This document shows positions 15,735 to 23,582 of a stretch of DNA of 64,000 nucleotides, in pieces. Below the pieces are notes generated by a model that worked only from the letters and a program-made list of their open reading frames with translations, did not search any database and was not told where the DNA came from. Position 1 is the stretch's first letter, and each line of letters starts with the position of its first letter. Made by a program: the position numbers and the translations under genes. The stretch spans positions 1 through 64,000 of the forward strand of contig JBFXGM010000004.1 of the NCBI GenBank assembly GCA_050178015.1, given 5' to 3'. This stretch comes from Gaoshiqia sp050178015. Lineage in GTDB: Bacteria > Bacteroidota > Bacteroidia > Bacteroidales > Prolixibacteraceae.

Positions 15735-16985
15735 CTAAAGAACACCCATTTGTTTTACTTCGGTTCCGCCGTATTCGCCATTGGCCAATTTCTCGCGTAC
15801 TTCAGAGAAGGCTTTGATGGTGTATTCAACATCTTGCAGGCTGTGAGTTGCTGTCGGGATCAAACGAAGGATAATTTCACCTTTCGGGATGACCGGGTAA
15901 ACAACTACCGAGCAGAAAATACCGTAGTTCTCGCGCAGGTCAACCACCACGTTGGTCGCTTCAACCACGCCACCCTTCATGTAAACCGGGGTAACAGGTG
16001 TATTGGTGCGGCCAAGGTCGAACCCGGCAGCTTTCAACCCACCTTGCAGGGCGTTAACAATGGTCCACAGTTTTTCGCGCAATTCAGGGCTGTTTTTCAA
16101 TAATTCCAAACGTTTCTGAGCGCCAATTACTAACGGCATGGGCAATGATTTGGCAAATGTCTGCGAACGCATATTGTAGCGCAGGTAGTTGCAAACATCG
16201 CGGCTGCTGGCTACGAACGCCCCGATGGACGCCATTGATTTGGCAAACGTGCAGAACAAAATGTCAACTTCATCTTGTACACCGAAGTGTTCCGGAGAAC
16301 CGGCACCGGTTGCTCCCATGGTACCAAAACCGTGGGCATCGTCAACCAATAAGCGGAAGCTGAATTCTTTTTTCAAGGCAGCAATCTCATCCAGTTTGCC
16401 CAGGTCGCCCGACATGCCGAAAACGCCTTCCGTAATCACCAAAATACCGCCGCCTTGTTTTTCGGCTAATTTGGTGGCACGCTCCAGCTGTTTTCTCAGG
16501 TTGGCGATGTCGTTGTGCGGGAAAACAAAGCGTTTACCCATGTGCAGACGAACACCGTCCAAAATGCAGGCATGTGCTTCGCTATCGTAAACGATCACGT
16601 CGTTGCGGCCACAAACAGCATCAATAATAGAAACCATTCCCTGGTACCCAAAGTTGAGCAGGAAAGCATCTTCTTTATTTACGAAAGCCGCCAGATCGCG
16701 CTCCAACGCCTCATGATAATCTGTTTGACCAGACATCATACGTGCACCCATCGGGTAAGCCAACCCCCAGTCGGCAGCCGCCTGAGCGTCTGCTTTGCGA
16801 ACTTCAGGATGGTTTGCCAACCCGATGTAATTATTTAAACTCCAGGTCAATACTTCTTTTCCCCTGAACTTCATGCGGGCACCAATTTCACCTTCCAATT
16901 TCGGGAAAGCAAAATAGCCATGTGCCTGCTTCATATACTGGCCGATATTTCCTTTGTTAGATGTAAACTTTTCAAAAATATCCAC
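15735..16985 (-). CDS. Alpha-oxoamine synthase family PLP enzyme (SPT/KBL/AONS-like)
   Basis: A 416-residue fold-type I PLP enzyme that joins an amino acid to an acyl-CoA with loss of CO2. It shows the SLNNYIGLANHPEV start, GARMMSGQTDYHEALE, the PLP aspartate/histidine motif VDDAHGFGTMG and the Schiff-base lysine in CTFAKSMASIGAF. The substrate is not decidable from sequence: serine palmitoyltransferase, glycine acetyltransferase and cysteate acyltransferase-like roles are all open, and sphingolipid or sulfonolipid synthesis is plausible in Bacteroidota. The start is GTG 16985 (VDIFEKFTSNKG). The frame is open to a TTG at 17042, but that stretch overlaps a perfect promoter. Confidence 0.85.
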   Translation of the reverse strand: MDIFEKFTSNKGNIGQYMKQAHGYFAFPKLEGEIGARMKFRGKEVLTWSLNNYIGLANHPEVRKADAQAAADWGLAYPMGARMMSGQTDYHEALERDLAAFVNKEDAFLLNFGYQGMVSIIDAVCGRNDVIVYDSEAHACILDGVRLHMGKRFVFPHNDIANLRKQLERATKLAEKQGGGILVITEGVFGMSGDLGKLDEIAALKKEFSFRLLVDDAHGFGTMGATGAGSPEHFGVQDEVDILFCTFAKSMASIGAFVASSRDVCNYLRYNMRSQTFAKSLPMPLVIGAQKRLELLKNSPELREKLWTIVNALQGGLKAAGFDLGRTNTPVTPVYMKGGVVEATNVVVDLRENYGIFCSVVVYPVIPKGEIILRLIPTATHSLQDVEYTIKAFSEVREKLANGEYGGTEVKQMGVL

Positions 16986-17012
16986 TTCTCTTTGCTTTAA
17001 AATTAAACTGTG

Positions 17013-17043
17013 CAAATGTAATTCTTTTTGAGAAGTCTGCAAA
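17013..17043 (-). promoter_or_regulatory. Promoter of the alpha-oxoamine synthase gene
   Basis: On the minus strand, TTTG (17040-17043), a 19-base spacer and TACATTTG (17013-17020) form a perfect consensus. The transcript would start near 17006-17008. This excludes the TTG at 17042 as start and supports GTG 16985. Confidence 0.75.
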
Positions 17044-17092
17044 TTTGTTAAATTATATTAAACCAAGTTTCAGAATGACTTTTCTTACTTAA

Positions 17093-17127
17093 TTTGCCCT
17101 CGAAATTTTAATAAAAATGTATCTTTG
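17093..17127 (+). promoter_or_regulatory. bamD promoter, apparently leaderless
   Basis: TTTG at 17093-17096 and TATCTTTG at 17120-17127 are 23 bases apart. The -7 element ends only 4 bases before ATG 17132, so the predicted transcript start falls on or within a base or two of the start codon. An earlier ATG at 17117 overlaps the -7 box and is unlikely to be used. Confidence 0.65.
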
Positions 17128-17131
17128 CGCC

Positions 17132-17947
17132 ATGTTGGTAAAAATAGCTAAAATTGGGACCTTTGCCCTGTTGTTACTGGTGTTGACAACAGCCTGCAGC
17201 AACTTTAACAAGATTGTTAAAAGTACAGACTACGAATTTAAATACAAAAAAGCACTGGAGTATTACGAAGAGGGCGAGTTTGTACGTTCGTCCACTTTGC
17301 TGAAAGAGTTGGTCAACATTTACCGGGGCACCAGCCGGGCCGACAAAATCTACTATTATTATTCCAAAAGTTTTTTTGGAATGAAGGACTACCTGATGGC
17401 CGGGCATTGGTTCCGCACATTGGTCCGTGAATTTCCGAAAAGCGAATATGTTGAGGAAGCCCAATTCATGATTGGCTATTGTTATTACCTGGATTCACCC
17501 AAACCGCGATTGGATCAGCAGGTGAGCCAGAAGGCCATTGATGCCCTGCAGCTTTACATCAACCTGTACCCGTCAAGCGACCGCGTAGAAGAGGCCAACC
17601 GCCTGATTATTGAGTTGCGCGACAAACTGGTGTACAAATCCTTCCTGACCGGAAAACTGTATTACGACCTCGATAATTACAAGGCTGCCGTTATTGCCTT
17701 GACCAATTCACTGAAAGATTTCCCCGATACCAAATATCGTGAAGAACTCATGTTTATGCTGCTCCGGGCGAAATATTTGTTGGCTATCAGGAGTGTGGAG
17801 GAAAAAAAAGATCAACGTCTGAGCGAGGCATTGGATGAATATTTTACCTTTGTCGATGAATATCCCGAAAGCGGGTACCGCAAAGAGGCCGACAAGTTTT
17901 ATGAAACCACGGCCAAATTATTGCATTATAACGAAGAAGTTAATTAA
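17132..17947 (+). CDS. bamD: Outer membrane protein assembly factor BamD
   Basis: A 271-residue lipoprotein. The N-terminus has a hydrophobic signal (KIGTFALLLLVLTTACS) with a lipobox ending at the cysteine, so the protein is anchored to the outer membrane from the periplasmic side. The body contains tetratricopeptide-like helical repeats (ALEYYEEGEFVRSSTLLKEL; YPSSDRVEEANRLI; FVDEYPESGYRKEADKFYE). This is the BamD/YfiO pattern of the beta-barrel assembly machine. It heads a conserved Bacteroidota run with rpoZ 8 bases downstream, then coaBC, porD and recN. Start ATG 17132 is chosen because it begins the signal peptide and the alternative ATG 17117 lies in the promoter. Confidence 0.92.
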   Translation: MLVKIAKIGTFALLLLVLTTACSNFNKIVKSTDYEFKYKKALEYYEEGEFVRSSTLLKELVNIYRGTSRADKIYYYYSKSFFGMKDYLMAGHWFRTLVREFPKSEYVEEAQFMIGYCYYLDSPKPRLDQQVSQKAIDALQLYINLYPSSDRVEEANRLIIELRDKLVYKSFLTGKLYYDLDNYKAAVIALTNSLKDFPDTKYREELMFMLLRAKYLLAIRSVEEKKDQRLSEALDEYFTFVDEYPESGYRKEADKFYETTAKLLHYNEEVN

Positions 17948-17955
17948 TTAAGAAT

Positions 17956-18291
17956 ATGGATTTTAAAAAAATCAAAGCAGAAAGCACCACTGTTCCAAGA
18001 GATTTGTTTGATTTGGAAGAACAGACAGGAAACGTTTACGAAACCGTCATGATTCTTGCCAAACGTTCCAACCAGATTTCTTCGGAAATGAAAGAAGAAC
18101 TGAGCCAGAAGTTGCAGGAGTTTGCTTCCTACTCGGATAATTTGGAAGAGGTTTTTGAAAACCGTGAGCAAATTGAAATTTCGAAATACTACGAGCGTTT
18201 GCCAAAACCAACGCTGATTGCTTACGAAGAACTCAAACAAAAACAAATTTATCACCGTAATCCGGCCAAAGAAAACCGCAAAGGATTATAA
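17956..18291 (+). CDS. rpoZ: RNA polymerase omega subunit, Bacteroidota type
   Basis: A 111-residue Rpb6/omega homologue. It starts DFKKIKAESTTVPRDLFDL and has the conserved NVYETVMILAKRSNQIS helix, which corresponds to the RRA/ARRA region of other omega subunits. The C-terminal half (PKPTLIAYEEL) is typical of the extended Bacteroidota form. It assists beta-prime folding and assembly of RNA polymerase. It lies 8 bases after bamD and 14 bases before coaBC, so it is presumably part of the same operon. Confidence 0.88.
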   Translation: MDFKKIKAESTTVPRDLFDLEEQTGNVYETVMILAKRSNQISSEMKEELSQKLQEFASYSDNLEEVFENREQIEISKYYERLPKPTLIAYEELKQKQIYHRNPAKENRKGL

Positions 18292-18305
18292 AAATAGTAG
18301 CCTTT

Positions 18306-19514
18306 ATGAGGCTTGACGGAAAACATATCATTTTAGGTGTGACCGGAAGTATAGCTGCCTACAAGGCAGCTTATCTTTTAAGGTTACTGGTGAAAGAAGG
18401 AGCGGAAGTGCAGGTGGTGATGACCCCTGCCGCCAAAGAGTTTATCACTCCCGTAACCATGAGCGCCCTGTCGAACAAGCCGGTAGCATCCGAATTTTTT
18501 GCTGCCAACGATGGCACCTGGCATTCGCATGTGGATATGGGTCAATGGGCCGACTTGATGCTGATTGCACCGATTACGGCAGCGACGATGGGCAAAATGG
18601 TTGGTGGCGTGGCCGATAACCTGCTGGTCACTACCTACATGTCGGCCAGATGCCCGGTGATGATCGCACCTGCCATGGACCTGGATATGTTTCGCCATCC
18701 TTCCACACTTCGTAACCTGGAAACGCTGAAATCGTTCGGCAACATGATCCTCGAACCCGGCGAAGGAGAGCTGGCCAGCGGCCTGCAAGGCAAAGGCCGG
18801 ATGCAGGAGCCGGAGCAGATTGTTGAAGAAGTAGTTCTTTTCTTCAACTCAAAAAAAAAACTTCTGAATAAACATTTCCTGGTTACTGCCGGGCCCACGT
18901 TCGAAAAGATTGACCCGGTCCGTTTTATCGGAAACTATTCATCCGGGAAAATGGGTTTTGCCCTGGCCGAAGCGCTGGCAGACGAGGGGGCGAAGGTAAC
19001 TTTGGTCTGCGGACCGGTGAGTTTGCAAATAACACATAAAAATATTACCCGTGTGGATGTGGAATCGGCTTTGCAGATGAAGGTTGCTTGTGAGCAGGTC
19101 TTTCCGCAGACCGATGGCGCAATCATGTGTGCCGCCGTGGCCGACTACCGGCCGAAACATCCGGCTGATCAGAAAATAAAACGCACCCGCGACGAAATGT
19201 CGATTGAATTGGAAGCTACCGATGACATTGCCGCCACGCTCGGGCAATTGAAGACAGACCGCCAGGTTTTGGTGGGCTTTGCACTCGAAACGCAGGACGA
19301 ACTGACCAATGCCACTGCCAAGTTGAAGAAGAAAAACCTTGATTTTATTGTGCTGAATTCGTTGCAGGACAAGGGCGCCGGTTTTGGTGTTGATACCAAT
19401 AAAATTACCCTACTGTCGGCTGGCAATAAAGCGGAAGAATTTGAGTTAAAGAAGAAATCGGAAGTTGCCCGCGATATTGTGGAAAAGCTGGCTGCTGTGC
19501 TGGCCGGAAAGTAG
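18306..19514 (+). CDS. coaBC: Bifunctional phosphopantothenoylcysteine decarboxylase/synthetase
   Basis: A 402-residue two-domain enzyme of coenzyme A synthesis. The N-terminal flavoprotein domain (1-180) has ILGVTGSIAAYKAAYLLR, the catalytic-histidine region HSHVDMGQWAD and GKMVGGVADNLL; the PASANT-like motif reads PITAAT here. The C-terminal CoaB domain (about 185-402) has VTAGPTFEKIDPVRFIGN, SSGKMGFALAEAL, AAVADYRPK and KIKRT with LVGFALET. It converts phosphopantothenate and cysteine to phosphopantetheine. It lies in the bamD-rpoZ-coaBC-porD-recN run. Confidence 0.95.
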   Translation: MRLDGKHIILGVTGSIAAYKAAYLLRLLVKEGAEVQVVMTPAAKEFITPVTMSALSNKPVASEFFAANDGTWHSHVDMGQWADLMLIAPITAATMGKMVGGVADNLLVTTYMSARCPVMIAPAMDLDMFRHPSTLRNLETLKSFGNMILEPGEGELASGLQGKGRMQEPEQIVEEVVLFFNSKKKLLNKHFLVTAGPTFEKIDPVRFIGNYSSGKMGFALAEALADEGAKVTLVCGPVSLQITHKNITRVDVESALQMKVACEQVFPQTDGAIMCAAVADYRPKHPADQKIKRTRDEMSIELEATDDIAATLGQLKTDRQVLVGFALETQDELTNATAKLKKKNLDFIVLNSLQDKGAGFGVDTNKITLLSAGNKAEEFELKKKSEVARDIVEKLAAVLAGK

Positions 19515-19563
19515 GACTTCCCAATAAATTTTTTACTTTTACTTCATCGGGATCTGGACTATC

Positions 19564-20487
19564 ATGAAAAATATCGGCATTATTTTCATTGCTTTTTTTG
19601 CCTTTGGCTTGTTGGGCAGGGCGCAGGAACTTCGTTGCAACATCAGCATTTCGTCCACTAAAATACAGGGGGCCAACCGCAATATTTTCCGTACCATGCA
19701 GGCCGATTTGTACGAGTTCATGAACAACCGGAAGTGGACGGATCACGTGTATTCGATGGAGGAACGCATCGAATGCAATATCTTCATTCAGCTGGACGAG
19801 CAAATTTCATCCGATGAATTTAAAGGCTCGATGACTGTGCAGTTGCGCCGACCCGTGTTCAATTCGTCCTACGAAACCACCTTGCTCAACATCCGGGATA
19901 AAGATTTCCAGGCCCGGTACGTAGAGTTTCAACCGCTTGAATTCAACGAAACATCCAATCAGAATAACCTGACCAGCCTGATGGCTTATTATGCTTATAT
20001 ACTAATCGGTATGGATTACGATTCGTTTTCGCCGGAAGGTGGAACGGAGTATTTTCAGAAAGCCCAGCAACTGGTGAATAACTCGCAAAATGCCCGCGAA
20101 CCGGGCTGGAAAGCTTTTGAAAGTGAGCGAAACCGCTACTGGCTGGTGGAGAATTTGCTCAACCGTTCGTATGCCCCGTTTCGGCAATGTATCTATCGGT
20201 ATCACCGGATGGGCCTGGACCAGATGAGTGACCGGGTGGAAGAGGGCCGGATGGAAATGGCCGAATCACTCAAGTTGATTCAGCGGGTGTTCCGCATGAG
20301 ACCATCGTTGTACGTTCTGCAAGTTTTTTTCGATGCCAAAGCCGATGAGATGGTTAATGTGTTTTCGGGCTCGTATCCCGACGAAAAAAACCGGGTACTG
20401 GCCATCCTGAACGAGGTGGATCCTTCCAATGGCTCAAAATACGAAAAGATCAAGACGGATAATACGTTCAATTTACAGACCCCCTAA
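19564..20487 (+). CDS. porD: DUF4835 family protein, PorD-like
   Basis: A 307-residue secreted protein with signal peptide MKNIGIIFIAFFAFGLLGRAQ, cleaved near AQE. The mature part starts LRCNISISSTKIQGANRNIF and contains FRTMQADLYEFMNNRKWT, which is typical of the DUF4835 family. That family is linked to the type IX secretion system as PorD, and the symbol is from memory of the family. The protein is expected in the periplasm or at the outer membrane. It stands between coaBC and recN as in many Bacteroidota. The presence of porZ 3 kb away supports a type IX system in this organism. Confidence 0.8.
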   Translation: MKNIGIIFIAFFAFGLLGRAQELRCNISISSTKIQGANRNIFRTMQADLYEFMNNRKWTDHVYSMEERIECNIFIQLDEQISSDEFKGSMTVQLRRPVFNSSYETTLLNIRDKDFQARYVEFQPLEFNETSNQNNLTSLMAYYAYILIGMDYDSFSPEGGTEYFQKAQQLVNNSQNAREPGWKAFESERNRYWLVENLLNRSYAPFRQCIYRYHRMGLDQMSDRVEEGRMEMAESLKLIQRVFRMRPSLYVLQVFFDAKADEMVNVFSGSYPDEKNRVLAILNEVDPSNGSKYEKIKTDNTFNLQTP

Positions 20488-20499
20488 ATCGGATTTGTT

Positions 20500-22152
20500 G
20501 TGCTGCAATCGTTACAAGTTTCAAACTACGCGTTAATTGATGAGCTGGAAATCACGTTTCATCGTGGCTTCAATATTATCACCGGCGAAACCGGGGCCGG
20601 GAAATCCATTATCCTGGGCGCCCTTGGCTTGATTTTGGGGCAGCGTGCCGATCTGGGCGTGTTGCGCGAAAAAGACCGCAAGTGTACCGTTGAAGGCACG
20701 TTCAATATAAAAGATTACCAGCTCGAAGCGTTTTTTCAGGAACAGGAACTTGATTACGATGAGCCGACCATCCTGCGACGCGAAATCACTCCGGCAGGTA
20801 AGTCGCGGGCATTCATTAACGATACGCCGGTTACCCTGAAAGTTTTGCAGGACTTGGCGCTTCGGCTGATCGACATTCATTCGCAACATCAAAACCTGGA
20901 ATTGGGGAACCGGTCGTTTCAGCTAAACCTGGTGGATTTGGTGGCCGAAAATTCGGTTTTGTTGCAGCAATACAGCCAACTGTTTCAAATGCTGGGAAAG
21001 CAGAAAAAACAGTTGGCCCGTTTGGAGGAGGAAGCCGGGAAAGCCAAAGCCGACCTGGATTATTTTCAGTTTCAGTTTCAACAGCTGGAAGAAGCCCGCT
21101 TGAAAGAAAACGAGCAGGAGGAACTGGAAGCGGAGCAGGGAACGTTGGAACATGCCGAAGAAATTAAGTTGACATTTGGCCAGTTGACCGACGATTTGGA
21201 AAGTGAGGAAGCGGGCGTTTTGCTCCGGTTGAAGGAGCACCTGACCCAGCTTGCCAAACTGTCGGCTTATATGCCCGATGCCCGGCAAATCCGGGAACGG
21301 CTGGAATCATGCTACCTCGAATTGAAGGACCTGACTGTTGAGTGTTCCTCCATTGCTGAAAAAACGGAGCACGACCCGGATCGGATACAGTTGGTGTCCG
21401 AACGGCTGGACCTGATTTATTCGCTTCAGCAAAAATTCCGTGTAGGTTCTGTAAATGAACTGATTGAGTTGAAAAACGAATTTGAGCAGAAAATCCATCA
21501 AATAGCTTCCTTCGACAGTGATATTGAGGCGGCCCGCCAGCTGGTAGATAAACTCTCGGCGCAAGTGAACGAACAAGCCAAACGAATCAGTGAACGGCGG
21601 CAGTCAGTGGCCGGAAAGATGGCCGCCACCGTAGAAAGTGTGCTGCAAAAGCTGGGGATGGTGAATGCGGTGTTCCAGCTTCAGTTTGTACCGCTGGAAG
21701 AGGCCGGGCCAAACGGTTCGGATGAAGTACGATTCCTGTTCTCGGCCAACAAAAGCGCCGGTGCGCAGGAGATCTCGAAAATTGCTTCGGGAGGCGAGAT
21801 TTCGCGCGTGATGCTGGCCCTGAAAACCCTGATTACCGACAGCAAGTCGTTGCCGACCATTGTCTTTGACGAAATTGACACCGGTATTTCTGGCGAGGTG
21901 GCCGTGAAAATGGGCATGATCCTGCGCGAGATGTCGTCCAATATGCAGGTGATCAACATTACACACCTGCCGCAAATTGCCGGAAAGGGGCAGCACCATT
22001 TCAAAGTGTATAAATACGATGATCAGGAGCAAACCTTCACCTCCATTCGCCAGCTAAACGACGACGAGCGGGTGGAAGAGCTGGCCCAGATGCTTGGCGG
22101 CGAAAAAGCCTCGGACACCACCCGCAAAACAGCCCGTGAGTTGCTGAACTGA
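20500..22152 (+). CDS. recN: DNA repair protein RecN
   Basis: A 550-residue SMC-like ATPase for double-strand break repair. The N-terminal P-loop is ITGETGAGKSIILGAL (about residues 27-42). IDIHSQHQNLELG follows, then long coiled coils (about 150-380) and the C-terminal ABC signature ASGGEISRVMLALK, the Walker B region TIVFDEIDTGISGEVA and ITHLPQIAGKG. The length is standard. The start is GTG 20500, 12 bases after the porD-like stop; no better ATG precedes the conserved LQSLQVSNYALI. It is the last gene of the run, and the convergent AlkD gene follows after 73 bases with no clear terminator. Confidence 0.94.
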   Translation: MLQSLQVSNYALIDELEITFHRGFNIITGETGAGKSIILGALGLILGQRADLGVLREKDRKCTVEGTFNIKDYQLEAFFQEQELDYDEPTILRREITPAGKSRAFINDTPVTLKVLQDLALRLIDIHSQHQNLELGNRSFQLNLVDLVAENSVLLQQYSQLFQMLGKQKKQLARLEEEAGKAKADLDYFQFQFQQLEEARLKENEQEELEAEQGTLEHAEEIKLTFGQLTDDLESEEAGVLLRLKEHLTQLAKLSAYMPDARQIRERLESCYLELKDLTVECSSIAEKTEHDPDRIQLVSERLDLIYSLQQKFRVGSVNELIELKNEFEQKIHQIASFDSDIEAARQLVDKLSAQVNEQAKRISERRQSVAGKMAATVESVLQKLGMVNAVFQLQFVPLEEAGPNGSDEVRFLFSANKSAGAQEISKIASGGEISRVMLALKTLITDSKSLPTIVFDEIDTGISGEVAVKMGMILREMSSNMQVINITHLPQIAGKGQHHFKVYKYDDQEQTFTSIRQLNDDERVEELAQMLGGEKASDTTRKTARELLN

Positions 22153-22225
22153 TTTTCGTTGCGTACGAACAACATTCTTTTCTTCATGGCCGGATCCAAC
22201 GCACTTGAGCATCAGCAGTGTTGTA

Positions 22226-22936
22226 TCAGCCATTCTTCTTGCCGGTTGTGAGTTTGGTTGTCACTTCGCGACGGACACGGCCGTGAAGCCGGTTCTCATG
22301 CTTTCCCATAAAATCAACAACTGCTTGCCTGTCCGATTTGGAAAGTTCCCGCAGCGCCCACGATAGGGCTTTGATCACCATGTCATCGCGGTCGTCAACC
22401 AGCTGCTCGCACACCATCAGGGTGCGCCGGGTGTCGCCGGTGCCGCCTTTGGCCCGTAAATTCAGGGGCACCGTACAGACCAACGCTGTACGCCGCATCC
22501 AGCGATTTTCGCTTGCCACCCATTGTTGTATTTGCTCATCAGCCAGGGTTCCTTCTCTCCAGTGCCAGCCGGCAATCATGGTGCTGTAGCTATCCACCGA
22601 GGCCCAGTTGTCAAGTGTTTGGCCAAGTTCCACCACCTGGCTGGTCGTTAGGCTTTTCAAGGCCTTTTTGTTGGTCCAGAGAAGTTCGTATGCCAGCTGT
22701 TGGCTTTCAAAAATCGGTTGTTTGCTTAATTTCAGGCAAAGTTCAATCCACTGTTCCGGGCTTAGTTCTGCAAGTTTGTTGCGCCAGTTTTTGGCAACGG
22801 TTTTCAGATCGGGGGCACGCGTGCCAAACATCTCCAGGCGGGTGGGGAAGTTGGCCATTGCCATGGCTTTTCGTTCGGGTGTTGAGGCATTTCTCAAACC
22901 GGCAATCATTTCATTGATCATTTGATCGTGGCTCAT
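22226..22936 (-). CDS. DNA alkylation repair protein, AlkD-like
   Basis: A 236-residue, all-helical HEAT-like repeat protein of the AlkC/AlkD DNA glycosylase superfamily. Supporting segments are TRLEMFGTRAPDLKTVAK, the Trp-containing helices FESQQLAYELLW and LDNWASVDSYSTMI, and ALSWALRELSK near the C-terminus. AlkD removes cationic alkylated bases such as 7-methylguanine. Catalytic residues were not checked by alignment, so activity is uncertain. On the minus strand a TACTTTTG -7 element (22965-22972) lies 29 bases upstream of the start, with TTG 22 bases before it. Confidence 0.85.
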   Translation of the reverse strand: MSHDQMINEMIAGLRNASTPERKAMAMANFPTRLEMFGTRAPDLKTVAKNWRNKLAELSPEQWIELCLKLSKQPIFESQQLAYELLWTNKKALKSLTTSQVVELGQTLDNWASVDSYSTMIAGWHWREGTLADEQIQQWVASENRWMRRTALVCTVPLNLRAKGGTGDTRRTLMVCEQLVDDRDDMVIKALSWALRELSKSDRQAVVDFMGKHENRLHGRVRREVTTKLTTGKKNG

Positions 22937-22964
22937 TGGTTTGTTTTTGTAAATTTGGCTTCTT

Positions 22965-22997
22965 CAAAAGTAAAAAAACATTACCTAAGAATGACAA
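22965..22997 (-). promoter_or_regulatory. Promoter of the AlkD-like gene
   Basis: Minus-strand TACTTTTG at 22965-22972 with a TTG (22995-22997 on the complement) 22 bases upstream. The -7 element is perfect and the spacing is at the long end of the range. The divergent rdgB gene starts at 23001. Confidence 0.5.
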
Positions 22998-23000
22998 TCC

Positions 23001-23573
23001 ATGAAACTTGTATTTGCCACCAACAATCAACATAAACTGAAGGAAATACAGCACATACTGGGTGAACATACCCAGTTGTTGAGCCTGCAGGATATTGGCT
23101 GCGGGGAGGACATTCCCGAAACCAGTCCGACCCTGGAGGGAAACGCGTTGCAAAAGGCGATGTACGTGTATGAAAAGTACGGGTACAATTGTTTTGCCGA
23201 TGACACGGGCTTGGAAATTGATGCGCTGAACGGCGAGCCGGGTGTGTATTCGGCCCGTTATGCGGGTGAGGAAAAAAGCGCTGAGGCTAACATGGAGAAA
23301 GTGCTTCGCCTGCTGAACGGAACGGAAAACCGACAGGCTCGTTTCCGAACGGTCATTGCTGTGGTGATCGACGGTCGGCAAACGTTGATGGATGGAACCG
23401 TGGAAGGGCGCATCCTGAACGAACGGCGGGGTAGTAAAGGCTTTGGGTACGACCCTATTTTCCAGCCGGATGGCTATGCACAAACTTTTGCTGAAATGGA
23501 TTTGACCACTAAAAATCAAATCAGTCACCGGGCACGGGCCGTGCAAAAACTGGTGACTTTTTTAAACCGATAA
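23001..23573 (+). CDS. rdgB: Non-canonical purine NTP pyrophosphatase (RdgB/HAM1)
   Basis: A 190-residue house-cleaning enzyme that hydrolyses ITP, dITP and XTP to monophosphates. The hallmark N-terminal motif is LVFATNNQHKLKEI. It is followed by ETSPTLEGNALQKA, the catalytic acidic motif CFADDTGLEIDALNGEPG, SARYAG, and C-terminal GFGYDPIF and SHRARA. The length is normal. It is the first gene of a tight run rdgB-porZ-recO (gaps of 9 and 11 bases) and diverges from the AlkD-like gene. Confidence 0.96.
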   Translation: MKLVFATNNQHKLKEIQHILGEHTQLLSLQDIGCGEDIPETSPTLEGNALQKAMYVYEKYGYNCFADDTGLEIDALNGEPGVYSARYAGEEKSAEANMEKVLRLLNGTENRQARFRTVIAVVIDGRQTLMDGTVEGRILNERRGSKGFGYDPIFQPDGYAQTFAEMDLTTKNQISHRARAVQKLVTFLNR

Positions 23574-23582
23574 ATCGTTGTT

